Assembly: GCA_021292165.1 (NCBI GenBank)
Contig: CM037876.1
Location: 281,888,521 to 281,952,520, forward strand
DNA length: 64,000 nt
Direction: 5' to 3'
Source of the DNA: Shinisaurus crocodilurus
Taxonomy: Eukaryota > Chordata > Lepidosauria > Squamata > Shinisauridae
The position numbers were made by a program, and so were the translations under genes. Below, in pieces: positions 10,115 to 20,380 of this stretch. The notes beneath the pieces are model-generated. The model ran no database searches. It saw only the letters and a program-made list of their open reading frames with translations, and was not told the DNA's origin. Each line of letters starts with the position of its first letter. The first letter of the stretch is position 1.

Positions 10115-10549
10115 GGGCTTGTTCGCACGACACGGGAACCGCAAGTCCCCCGCGGTTCCCGTGTCATGTGCACGCCGACCGGGGGTGCCCCCTCGGGACA
10201 GCCGCGGGCGGGACGCACGCAAAGTGACCATGGTCGGTAGAGGGATAAGCCCCTACCACGTGTGGTCACCGTGCCGTCCGAACAGCGGGTGGCCGTCCCG
10301 CTGGGTCCCCACAGAGACGGCAGCCCAGAGCGGCCGGAGCCGCCTCCGCTCCAGCCTGTAGGGGCAAACGGCCCCTCTGGGCATCCCAGGGCCCCACCCC
10401 TTAGCGCCGGGAGGCCCGCACTGCGGTGCAGGGACTACGGGGTCTGCCCACGTGCACGGGGCGCCGGTTGTGTGCAGCGCCCCTCCGGACCCCGCGGACG
10501 GCCCCGTGGTTCCTCCCCCGCCGGCAGCCTGGGTCGTGTGAACCAGCCC
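10115..10549. mobile_element. GC-rich TIR element (copy 2)
   Basis: Bounded by GGGCTTGTTCGCACGAC and GTCGTGTGAACCAGCCC, flanked by ATT on each side (10112-10114, 10550-10552). Inverted relative to copy 1 at 7433-7897, with shared blocks such as 'ggataagcccctaccac'. It is 30 bp shorter than copy 1. Confidence 0.75.
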
Positions 10550-10653
10550 ATTGTGTGATGTATATGCTAGAAATGAAAGAATCTGTCTATTTCTGGTATA
10601 GGTCACTTTTGCTTGTTTTTACTCAGAATTCCATTCTGTTTTAAATCTGCAAA

Positions 10654-11358
10654 TAGGGATGGGGGTGAGGGAATTAATGGGTTTACCCAGTTCACACCTT
10701 CCAAGCCTTTCAGAGGGCCGAGACAGAGTTGTGTTCTGAAATCTAGCATTTTTGTGAGCTTTCTGATGCAACTTGTCTCAGGGAAAATGTTCAGGAAAAT
10801 GTGTGTATTAGGGGAAAGTGCACACAAAATGTGTGTGTTTAAGAAAAGTGTGCAAAAACAACAACCACAACAACCACAACCTGGCATTTCAGCCATGTAA
10901 GGTACTTGGGAAAATATGTATGTTTAGAAATGTGCATATAAATGCATATATTAAGGAAAATGTGCATTTTAAAAAGTACAAATTTCGATACAGTCTGTTT
11001 TTCAAAAATTGCAAGCTTGTGTAGAAATGGGATGAAATGAGCTTATTTATTTATTTATTTATTATATTTATTCCCCGCCTTTTTTCCTGCAAGGAACCCA
11101 AGGTGTCTTACATAATCCTCCTCCTCCTCTCCATTTTATCCTCACAACAACCCTGTGAGGTAGGTTAGGCTGAGAGGCAGTGACTGGCCCAAAGTCACCC
11201 AGTGAGTTTCATGGCCGAGCGGGGACTAGAACCCGGATCTCCCGGGTCCCAGTCCAACACTCTAACCACTACACCACACTGGCTCAAAGAACCAAAGTTT
11301 GATCTCAAAGAACCAACAATCTTGGCGAGATTAAGATTGACAGATCTGGCCATCCCTA
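10654..11358. mobile_element. TAGGGATG-type MITE (A/T-rich subtype) hosting a SINE
   Basis: Begins TAGGGATGG and ends CCATCCCTA. The interior is A/T-rich with an irregular recurring 'aaatgtgtgcat' motif. It shares 'tttacccagttcacac' near its left end with 28044-28545 and 43714-44160. A minus-strand SINE (11044-11285) is inserted in it. The flanking 8-mers match only partly, so no target duplication is claimed. Confidence 0.65.
11044..11285 (-). repeat. tRNA-derived SINE, squamate type
   Basis: Read on the minus strand: a 'gtggtgtagtggttagag' head, a B-box-like GGTTCTAGTCC, the core 'tgggtgactttgggccag', 'acctacctcacagggttg', and a 3' tail 'ggcggggaataaatataa' with (TAAA)n. The A/B-box head is tRNA-like and marks a pol III retroposon mobilised by a partner LINE. 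A (TTTA)n tract forms the low-coordinate edge. Confidence 0.85.
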
Positions 11359-12660
11359 TTAACAAATTTCTTCCTTTAAAAAAAAAAATCCTTTCAATAT
11401 ACAGATGTAAATATGTATTTAAATATGTACTTAAATGTATATTTTATCACAAAATAAGTATTTAAAAGTGCATTTTAATCTGTTGAAAACTGCTGATAAC
11501 TGCATCTCAGCATTTGGAAAAGTGCAAAGTCTGGTGAACAACTAGGTTCTGTTTGTACATTAGTCCGAGACCGAGAGGTACAGATCAGGGCCTTTCGGAA
11601 TTCACAAAGAACAAATTTCTCAAGCATCCATAGTACAGCCACGTGTACCGTAATTTGCTCCACCTGGCAGCTTGCATCAGTGGGGTAAGCCATATTAGCA
11701 TGCACCAAATTCACCATGCAGATCAGGCAATTTTCTCCATGCCATCCAAGACCAGGTTGGTTTTTCTTTTCCCATGCTGGAAAGCTGCTGCAAGGGATGA
11801 ATAACCCCTTTGTGTTCTTATGCAGCTCCATTTCGCCTGAACCTTCACTGGTAATCATAAACCATAAATTAAAATGTTCTCATTAGTGAAGTGAGGGGCT
11901 GGCAGACCTAGCAGATGAAGCTCTCAAGAGTGGCCTCTGGGCTAGGAAAGAGTAGGCATTTAAAACCCTCTATTTATTTATTAATTTTTTTAAGAGAGGG
12001 GAAAATTGACACACACAGAGTAAACATAGTGCGGGTTTTATGCTAAGAACATTTCTGCTTCAGAGCAGTTATCTCTCATTGCCAGAATAGCCCTGAGGAT
12101 TAAGATGGTTTACAGGGATCAAATGCCTTGGAGATTTATTATAGCACTGACTGTTTACCCATTCGCATTAAAATACAGAACTTGGCTTACTTCTCTGTGT
12201 GTGCAATCTTACTCTACACTCTTTCTGCATATGCACTGTCTCTCACATGCACGCATATCCTCTCCTTCCTTTCCCTCAGAACACTCTCTCCCTCAGTCTT
12301 CCCCACGTACAGTCTGTGGACTAAATTCTTCATGGTCATTACTGGAGTGGGAAGAAGATGAGTATCTGTGTAGTCTTGCAAACCGCAGGTAGTAGACTCA
12401 GCAACCTGAGGAACAGAGCGCGCCTGCATCCAAACCATGAATACACATCCTTCTCATACTACTGTTTCCATCTTGGGGGCAATTCGTAGATGCAGTCCTT
12501 TTAAATCATAGCAATGGACAGTTAGCATGCAGCCTCCATACATCTGGTATTGCCCACTTAAACCGTTAGAACTTGAACAGTGAAAATGTATGGTAGCCCC
12601 AAACATGGCAAGATGGCTGAAAAAGCAAAGAAACTGAAATCTTGTACCTTAGTTGTTGTT
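11359..12660. other. No recognisable feature
   Basis: Unassigned sequence. A 127-codon minus-strand frame (11475-11858) shows no recognisable domain and no supporting context. Confidence 0.4.
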
Positions 12661-12670
12661 GTTGGCTTTT

Positions 12671-12901
12671 TAAAATTTATTTTATTTATTTATTTATTAC
12701 ATTTATACCCCGCCTTTTTTCCTGCAAGGAACTCAAGGCGGCTTACATAATCCTCCTCCTCCTCTCCATTTTATCCTCACAACAACTCTGTGAGGTAGGT
12801 TAGGCTGAGAGGCAGTGACTGGCCCAAAGTCACCCAGTGAGTTTCATGGCCGAGCGGGGACTAGAACCCGGATCCACTCTCACCACTATGCCACACTGGC
12901 T
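12671..12901 (-). repeat. tRNA-derived SINE with internal deletion
   Basis: Same family as 11044-11285. About 20 bp between the B-box region and the head are missing ('cggatccactctcaccac' replaces the longer form). The head end abuts a T-run (12901-12911). Confidence 0.85.
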
Positions 12902-13007
12902 TTTTTTTTTTGTCAGTTACTGGGGAAACACACTGCAGCTACATTTTCAAGATTGCTGCTGTCAAGTATTTGTTGTATAATCAAAGTGCCACATGATTTA
13001 TATGCAT

Positions 13008-13035
13008 GCACACACACACACACACACACACACAC
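13008..13035 (+). repeat. (CA)n microsatellite
   Basis: Fourteen CA units. Confidence 0.95.
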
Positions 13036-13560
13036 TTGAGGTACCTGTTGTACAGACTGCCGATTGTACAAAATGGTGCCTAAAAAGAAAGTAGCCAGGC
13101 CTATCCAGAGACCTCTAGAGGCCCTAGTTTATCATCAAACACATGTCCTAATCAATTGCTGTGCCCCTTGCTGGAATAGTCTGGCTTCTATATTCTCCCT
13201 CCCCGCCAGTGACAGGACCACAGAGAGGTCCTGATCCATGCCTGGAGGAGAGCAGCAGGCATGTAGGCCTTTAGGCCCTGTTGCTTGCCAAACGATATCA
13301 CTGAGAATGTGTCAGGGCCTAGAGGTCTCTCACTAACTGCTTTGTATTGTTTGGGAACTTCTTCAGTCCTCAGATGGTGCTGTGAGGAGTAGGGGGATGG
13401 TAGGGAGGGTTTAATCCACAGTAGGAGAGGCACAAGAGGTGGTAATGTCTCCAGCCCCAAACCCACACATGATGATATCATGTGAACTGCAGCCTTGATC
13501 CTGGTCTCTGGCCAAAACATTTTGAGTTCCCCCCGCAAAAGCAGTAGTTCCACCTCTGAG
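13036..13560. other. No recognisable feature
   Basis: Unassigned sequence between a CA repeat and a fold-back hAT. Confidence 0.4.
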
Positions 13561-13570
13561 TCTCCTAGCC

Positions 13571-13705
13571 CAGTGTTCTCCAACCTTGGGTCCCCAGATG
13601 TTTTTGGCCTACAACTCCCAGCATGCCCCAGCCAGCATAGCTGGCTGGGGCATGCTGGGAGTTGTAGGCCAAAAACATCTGGGGACCCAAGGTTGGAGAA
13701 CACTG
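13571..13705. mobile_element. Fold-back hAT-like MITE
   Basis: A 135-bp nearly perfect palindrome, ends CAGTGTTCTCCAACC / GGTTGGAGAACACTG, flanked by TCCTAGCC (13563-13570) and ACCTAGCC (13706-13713), a duplication matching at 7 of 8 positions. Each arm has TACAACTCCCAGCATGCC. The centre is 'agccagcatagctggct'. Confidence 0.85.
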
Positions 13706-14020
13706 ACCTAGCCCACATGGCTTAATGCAATACATCAAGTGACATGACATCCTCACACGGTGTTTCCCTGACTCCACAAAGCAGGGAAACATGAAGCACA
13801 ATGGCATCACATCACATGATTTGTTGAATTAAACATTACAGCAGTGAGGGACGGAGAAAGAGATGTGGGATTGTTGCTTTCAGCTGCAGCCATGTCTACT
13901 CTGTAATATATGCAGCCCTGTAAAGGTGGGCCAAAAATCACTTCACATCCATCCCCGTGAAAACAGGGAGTGTTTTCGTTGCAACTTTTGTGAGAGTGGG
14001 AGAAATTTCTCCACAATTTT
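13706..14020. other. No recognisable feature
   Basis: Unassigned sequence between two fold-back elements. Confidence 0.35.
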
Positions 14021-14024
14021 CAAG

Positions 14025-14582
14025 GTGGGTTGTCCACATTTACCTTGCTTAACTTTACAAGGTGGCCAAGGGTTCCCTCTTGCTTTGTTCACTTACGAAA
14101 AACCAAACATAGTGACGACTCATAGCGGTGTGAGGCGGGCTACGTTTCCTGGGAACTGGCCCAGAATGCCCGTGGGAATCACACTACATCATGAAGGAGT
14201 GTGGTTCCTCCTAGGGGCGTTCTTAAAGCAGCAGGGAGAGCACTTTGAACGTTTGGATCATGCCAGCCCTGCTCTCCCTGCCAGAGCGTTTTGAAAGGGT
14301 GCGCCATGCAGCTCTCAATGTGCTTTCAAAGTGCACTTCCTGCTGCTTTAAGTGCACCCCGAGGAGCCATGCCATGTCATAATGTAACATGGTTCCCATG
14401 GGCATTCTGCCCCAGCCTCCAGGGACATGCAGCCTCAATTCACACTACTATAAGTAGCTGCAAGGCTTTTGTGCTTTTGGTTTTTAAGTTACAGAAGCAA
14501 GGTGGGGGGGGAGCAGGAACGCTCAGCCGCCTTGTAACATTAAGCAAGATTAAGTGTATCCAGCCCGCCCATCCCGAAAATC
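14025..14582. mobile_element. Fold-back DNA element with long diverged inverted ends
   Basis: The left end (14025-14075) contains 'ccttgcttaactttacaagg'. The right end (14525-14575) is its inverted, diverged copy ('ccttgtaacattaagcaag'). A second inner inverted pair surrounds 'aaagcagcaggga' (about 14226) and 'cctgctgctttaa' (about 14339). No target duplication was found, so the boundaries are approximate. Probably a non-autonomous DNA transposon of unassigned superfamily. Confidence 0.55.
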
Positions 14583-14923
14583 ATTAGGGAAAGTTCTTTC
14601 CTCCACTGATTTTCAGTGGCTTCTTTGTTTCACACACAGACAAACCACCGCCACCTCCACAAATGGCTCAACTCTTCCTCTTTTTTAAATCTCAACTGAA
14701 CGCATTCATTTTGCAGCACTGCCCCTCCTGGTGACAGCCTAAGCTGACCATTTTCACACTGAGCAGAGTCACTAGCATTCTTCTATACACAATGTACTTT
14801 CCTGGTAGGTACTGTATTCTTGAAGCGTAACCTCTTAAAACTTGTGAGATGTGAGGCAAGCACCTGTTGAGGTGATTTCACAGGGTAAAGCGATTCAGAT
14901 GTCACTACCTACGGCAAATACAC

Positions 14924-14935
<12 letters not shown>

Positions 14936-14954
<19 letters not shown>
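14936..14954 (+). repeat. (TA)n microsatellite
   Basis: About nine TA units. Confidence 0.95.
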
Positions 14955-14956
<2 letters not shown>

Positions 14957-15900
14957 ACAAAGAAACCAACAACAAAACGAAGAGCTCCTGCCATTATCCA
15001 TTGTCACAAAAATGGCTCAATCATCTCTGGTGGATCTACATCTCCACGCCTCACACAAATTTACAGAACAAGCACCGACAAACCACATGTGCACTTAAAA
15101 GTAAGCATGGGCCAAGGCGGAATATTTGTCTCCACAGTACGGCTTAGCACTGTTGCCTAGCAACAGCAATCCCAACAGCCCAATTTGATGGTGGGTCGGA
15201 GCGACTTGCACAGAGACGTCCAGAAGTGGTAATTTGCATCAGAAAATATTAATGTCCATTCCAATTATGAGCAACACTTTATCTGCTGGTTTATTTATTA
15301 AAATGCTTTGCCATAGGGAATTTAAAAAAAGAAAAGAAAACCAGACTTAGGGAAGAAAACTATGGCAGGAGGGGGGGCTGGGCCTACAAATAGCCAACCC
15401 ACAGATAAGTACTGCGCTATGGTCATTTATTTTATAAACGAGAGAAAGGGCACGGGTGGATCAACCACAAGAAAGAGTGTGTATCTTGGAAATAAATTAG
15501 AATACATGACAATGGCCAAATGAGCTCACACCTCACGTGAAAGGGACGGATGCAATTTTCATTTAATTTGTCTACTTCGAAGCTGTGGTACTAGAAAAAG
15601 CAACCAGACCAGTTACATTGAAAAATGAACCCTTCTGTTTGATTGATAAAAATGAGTGTGATGCAGGGTCCTATGTCGGCTCAGCTATTTTCTACTCAGC
15701 TCTGAGTGACCCCCTCTGGTATTAGAGGTGGAGTGTAGTTTTCACAGTGCACTCATGACCCTGAAGGACTGAACTTCTCAGCAAGGGGCTCATTCTGACA
15801 CCAACTGCAGTTGAGGATGACAGCACGTGAGCACTAAGAGTTGATGCCATGGCATCTTGGGCTTTATTCAATGGATTGACCTACATGCCGTAGCTTAAAA
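14955..15900. other. No recognisable feature
   Basis: Unassigned sequence, mostly A/T-rich. Confidence 0.4.
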
Positions 15901-15946
15901 TAATATGGGAAATTTAATTTGTGCCTACCAGGGGAAAGTCTCCCGA

Positions 15947-16434
15947 AATTACTTTCGGAGCAATCCTTGGGTGGTGCGGGAGGAGACAGAAGGCCCTGTG
16001 ACTGAGCAACCACAACGTCCCAAGCCCTGCTGGCTTGCTGCAGCCAGGGTGGGACTTCTTAATTTTTTTCCTTCTGTTTCATCTTTTTCTCCTTCCCGTT
16101 GACCACAATGGGAGGGAATTAACTACCCATGGTACAGACAAACTCCAGGGACACAACTCCCTCCCACAATTCCTAGGTCGGAGGAAGGACCCCTTGAGCC
16201 AGGCATTTGGGACTGGCCAGGTCTCTGAAGAGCCACGCTGGCTGTTTTTCTGGCCAACAGAGGTCTTCAGAGAGCGGCAATAGAGTGGGAGATGTGGTGA
16301 GCACCCTGGACTTGGCTGGGCTGGGGAGGGAGGGAGGCAGATCCGGTGAGCATGCAGGTGGGGATGTTGTGGTTGCTCTGCCACAGGATCTCCTGTCTCC
16401 CCCCACACCACCAAAGGATTGCTCTGAAAGTAAG
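15947..16434. repeat. Inverted repeat with about 75-bp arms
   Basis: Left arm 15947-16021 ('actttcggagcaatcctt' ... 'gagcaaccacaacgtccc') is mirrored by right arm 16361-16434 ('ggttgctctgccacagg' ... 'aaggattgctctgaaagt'). The loop is about 340 bp. The arms are diverged by scattered substitutions. Likely a non-autonomous fold-back element. No target duplication was identified. Confidence 0.6.
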
Positions 16435-17190
16435 GAGAAGGGACTGGGCAGCAGCAGAAGGGTGGGGAGATGGATGGAGGTAGTACAGGAAGAGAAGGAC
16501 TGGGCAGCAGCAGGTGGAGGGGAGATGCATGGGGCAGCAACAATGGCAGGAGGTGCTGGCATGTGTGCTCTCCTGCCCCGGGCAGGAGCATTTGGGTTAT
16601 GGAACTTTTTTGTCTGTACTCGGGTGTCTTTTGAGAGCAAATGCTTTCTTGCTAAACTTTTCTGGCACACCAGGACCTCTCAGTAAGTGGGCCCTTAGAA
16701 TTGCCACAAATTCTCGACTAGCAAACGTAATTCACAGAGAGCACATATTTAAAGACATGCCCCCTGGGTTTTGTTTATGGAAAGGTAACTACCACTTGGA
16801 CTGTGTCTTTTTAAGCAACATATTGCAACTTTTGGACACTGTTTTCTTGGGTTCCAGGGGCAGCTTAAAGGGAGCACAAGTTACCAGTTGTCTAGGGAAA
16901 ATCTTCCGTGTCAACCCATTGATTCTGGCACGACCCCTATGAGTAAAGATGTCCATTTTCACTGGAGCTGCTTAAACTATTTATCACTAAAGGGCAAGTG
17001 TAGTTTCTGAGGCTATTCCTTAAGTGGGTCAGACACTTAAATAAGATATGTTCTTGATTTTAGATGTCAGTTGCTTTATTTACATTACTCTAGTATAAAA
17101 ATGGAGGGGGGAGGTGCCGCTGCTAGATATGGATTTAAAGTAATATCTATGTTGGCCCTTAGAACCCTGGAAAATAAGGGTTCTAAGTTG
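16435..17190. other. No recognisable feature
   Basis: Includes a purine-rich imperfect duplication around 16432-16520 ('aaggactgggcagcagcag' twice). Otherwise unassigned. Confidence 0.4.
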
Positions 17191-17192
17191 TG

Positions 17193-17311
17193 CATAAGAA
17201 CATGAGAAGAGCCATGCTGTTCACACAGTGGCCAACCAGTTGCCCACGGGATCCCACAAGCAGGACATGAGTGCAATAGCACACTCCCGCCCATGTTCCC
17301 CAGCAACTGGG
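17193..17311 (-). repeat. CR1-clade LINE 3' UTR fragment
   Basis: Starts 'cataagaacatgagaag', the reverse complement of the CR1 3' terminus in this genome, then 'cacacagtggccaaccag' and 'catgttccccagcaactg'. The 'tccagcattc' part is deleted when compared with the copies at 32.4 and 34.97 kb. Confidence 0.8.
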
Positions 17312-17564
17312 AGCCTACAGGAGCAGGCTAACTAGCTAAGAAGTAACCAATAAATTCCTTCCATTCTATTGCAGAGTATATGAGTGTGATTAGAGTCTAT
17401 GATATCACCCAGCTGAAGGGGTCTATATAGCACCATGTCATTGGCAATGATATCATATTATTTATATCTCATGAGCTAATGCAGCATAAACTTTTCTATC
17501 CATTGCACCACAATCTCCATACCCCTGTGCATTACTAAATTCAGGCATAACCTCCTGCTGACTG

Positions 17565-17720
17565 TTTTATGCTGCTTTTATGATTTTGTGGCTTTTAGTT
17601 CATTTATTTTTATAATTTTCATTTTAATTGTTTTATTCTTCTTTGTAAACTGTCCTGGGGATATAACTGGATGACAATATAAAACTACTTATAACAAATA
17701 CAAATAATAAAATAATCATT
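17565..17720 (+). repeat. LINE 3' tail (L2-like)
   Basis: A T-rich 3' UTR ending 'gtaaactgtcctggggatataactgg' then an A-rich tail. It resembles L2-type tails ('...gccctgggg...gacggtataaaa'). Coding sequence is lost. Confidence 0.5.
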
Positions 17721-19310
17721 CTTCCCTCTAGCTAAATGCCAGGGTTCAAGGCTGATGAGTGCTATTGTCCAATCCAAAATATCTGTTCAATTGTGTTGGT
17801 TCCCCCCCCCTAAAATTATTTTTGAATTTTAAAGGGTCAAATCAAGTCATATAGGAGCAACTAGAATGGTGCAGCTAGGGCTGGACCTTGAGGCTAAAGT
17901 CCAGGGCTCCGCAGTCCAGACCCCACTGCCCCCTGGTGGCCACCCTGAGAGTGGCAGGTTATGAGGTAATCAGAAGCAAACTCAGTTTTAATACCTGTAG
18001 TCATGATGATGTCATGGGTTTAAAATGCAAACGTGCTCAGAGTATTAGCATTATTTAAATCAGGGTTGACAGACAGTTGTGTTGTTATTGTGCTAACATA
18101 TCAGAAATGTAGAAGCAGTTGTAAGGCATGGGATGACAGTTGTGGGAGAGACAAGAGAGATGTTAGTGGTGTACTTCACAACTGAATGCACGTGGCCATC
18201 TAAAGGAATCGACGTGTTTGTGGTTTCCTTGTTGGTTGACAAAAGGCTTTTGTTTAAAGCTGTTAATGTTAAAGAGCTTTGAACCTTGGCTTTCCCTTTC
18301 CACCTTGCTTATTAGAGCTGACCTGCTTCCTCCATATTTATCAGACATCTGGAACATCAGCCCTTTGTAATGACTTTCTTCCTCGGCTCATTTCTAGCCA
18401 AAGTAAAGTTAAGAGTGTCTCTCAGCCGGCTGCCTTTAGCTTATCTTCTACCACTATCCCATCTGTCCTATCACACACTAAGCTCCAATCTTTAATCCAT
18501 ACCAGACACTTTCCCCTGCTGTCATGCTCACTGACTTTGCTGATCCATCTTCTTTTTGTCCCCTCCTTTCTTTGTTATGCCCTGGGAAAGTTAGATAAGT
18601 ATCATGCACAACTTCTCCATTGTCTCCTAATTCAGTAAGGCATTTAAAGGATCTCAAGCAGACGTGTCAAACTTGCTCTGCCTTTTATGAATCTCTGTTG
18701 TCCGCTGCTTGAGATATAAGTCACATCTGAAGGAAGGTTTGTCTTGCCTTTCTGACAAGGAGCTGGGAAACCAGCCCCCTTTGGCTGCCTCTGCCCCTAA
18801 CTTACTGTGTGACCTCAAGTGGTGTGTCGGCTGAGCTCTATGCTTTCAGTCTATAATTAAAACAAAAAACCAGAACATTCCAAATGAAACTGTGATGTCG
18901 ACAGGCATACCAGGAAAAAAACAAAACCCACCCTTCTTCAGAGGGGGAATGCAGCGCAAACCAGAGCTGAGCCAACATTTCTCAGAAGACATTTTTCTGG
19001 GAATGTGTCTAAGAATTCTCTTTTTTCACCTCTCTAGAAAAAGGGCACTTTGCACAATTTTCTCCAAGTATTCTCCACCCGGATGTGCGATCTGGGGTAT
19101 TGTAGAGATGCAAAAATGGTGGTGAAGCTGCCAGTGCAGTTGCTGCTACTGCCACTGGGGGGGAGGCTATGCTACTGCTAATGGTGAGCCCTGCCCCGCA
19201 AAATCTGTTGAAGAATTTCTCCTTCCCCCTGGAAAAAAATGGTGAAATGGTCCCCCAATAAGCTTGTCCACATATAGGGTGAAGAATTTTGAAAGGCCAT
19301 TTATGCTTAG
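17721..19310. other. Unassigned 1.6-kb interval
   Basis: No repeat family or gene recognised. A 119-codon plus-strand frame (18279-18638) has no visible domain or ATG-proximal context. Confidence 0.4.
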
Positions 19311-19318
19311 CTCTAACA

Positions 19319-19577
19319 CAGTGGTTCTCAACCTTTTTTTGCCCCATGCACCCTTTTCACCATATGCCAGAATGTCATTCCCCCCTTTCCAAGATTGTCT
19401 GACTTAATCTGTGCCATACAATAAGGTGTGATGCCCTGTAGATTATGTACAATCTGTAGAATTGTAATTTGTAGAAAGGTCAGTATTCCAACAGTTTGAG
19501 TCTGTGGTCCCAATCCCCCCCCTGAAACCCTAAAATTCCCCCCTGGGGGGAATTCCCCCCTGGTTGAGAACCCCATG
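19319..19577. mobile_element. hAT MITE with exact 8-bp TSD
   Basis: Begins CAGTGGTTCTCAACC and ends GGTTGAGAACCCCATG (a mutated copy of the inverted end). Flanked by CTCTAACA on both sides (19311-19318, 19578-19585). 259 bp, no coding capacity. The CAGTGGTTCTCAACCT end is typical of Charlie-group hATs. Confidence 0.85.
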
Positions 19578-19589
19578 CTCTAACACAAT

Positions 19590-19665
19590 TAACCCCAAAC
19601 ATATTTACTCCAATATAAGCCCCATTGAGCTCAATAAGTTTGTTTAGGATTACAGTTTGCAGAGT
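19590..19665 (+). repeat. GCAATCCTA-type dispersed repeat, decayed
   Basis: Contains 'ataagccccattgagctcaat' and ends 'taggattacag'. Confidence 0.4.
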
Positions 19666-19791
19666 TTATTTCACAAGCATCCTACCCTAATGTAGCATTT
19701 CCTTCAGAATAAGGCTGGTATAAATGTGACCCCTGTCCTTTCCAGCTCCATCTTTTCATTCTAGGAATGTGTTTCGATGCAAAAAAATCAC

Positions 19792-20062
19792 TAGGACTAT
19801 TCAGATGTGTGCCCCTCTATTTGATCATTATATGCACAGAGGGAAAAGTGGCATCCTGCCCCCAATGTCAGTATGCCCACTGGCTCTGTCCCGACGGGGC
19901 CCCATGCATACGTGCATATGCTCCTGGTTCAGACCTTCTGGAGAACATGTGATGGCCGGGGGACAGGGGGAGCCAGCGTGCATGTTGTTGTTGGGGGCTT
20001 GCCCCCGCCCAGCTCCACACATTCAGTGAACATGCGGAGGGGCACTTCTGAATAGCCCCACT
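19792..20062. mobile_element. Non-autonomous TIR element
   Basis: Left end 'ggactattcagatgtgtgcc' is inverted at the right end 'ggggcacttctgaatagccc'. About 270 bp with a G/C-rich core. The flanks share CACT, which is not firm enough to call a duplication. Confidence 0.5.
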
Positions 20063-20147
20063 GTGTCTCTCAAGTTGTAAGATTGTTATCTGAAGGGAAT
20101 GATAAACAGTTGCTGGGGGGGGAGAGCTACATGTTCTAGGTGGCCTA

Positions 20148-20380
20148 CTTCATTTTGGAGAGCTGGCAGACGGCAGTCCTCTATTTGAAGGCATCCTCTG
20201 TTTGAAGACGTGTCCAGTCCAAGTCTAGTTTAAAGTCAAAGAACCATACGGAGGGAGAACAGGGGCCTTGATGTAGCCCATGAACAGTTAGCACCTAAAT
20301 ATCAGACTGAGCCAGCATGCAGGTCACCTGGACAGCCTTCTCAACTATGGTCAGATATATTGTATTTCTATTTAAATTAT
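20148..20380 (+). repeat. Dispersed repeat family X
   Basis: Unnamed family with blocks 'ggcagtcctctatttgaag', 'cagtccaagtctagtttaaag', 'agaaccat' and 'tgtatttctatttaaatt'. Other copies: 54040-54240 (+), 22362-22960 (-, split), 24565-24700 (-) and 25700-25870 (-). The partial 'rag-end' copies look retroposon-like, but the class is not established. Confidence 0.5.

Noticed and set aside
10113..10606. Pro/Arg-rich open frames
   Set aside because: Same cause: copy 2 of the GC-rich TIR element.
16079..16686. Open frames of 142-170 codons on both strands
   Set aside because: Low-complexity Ser/Pro or Gly/Glu translations over purine/pyrimidine tracts and an inverted repeat; no conserved motif.
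18279..18638. 119-codon frame as an exon
   Set aside because: Ser/Thr/Leu-rich translation of pyrimidine-rich DNA, no recognisable homology or splice sites chosen with confidence.
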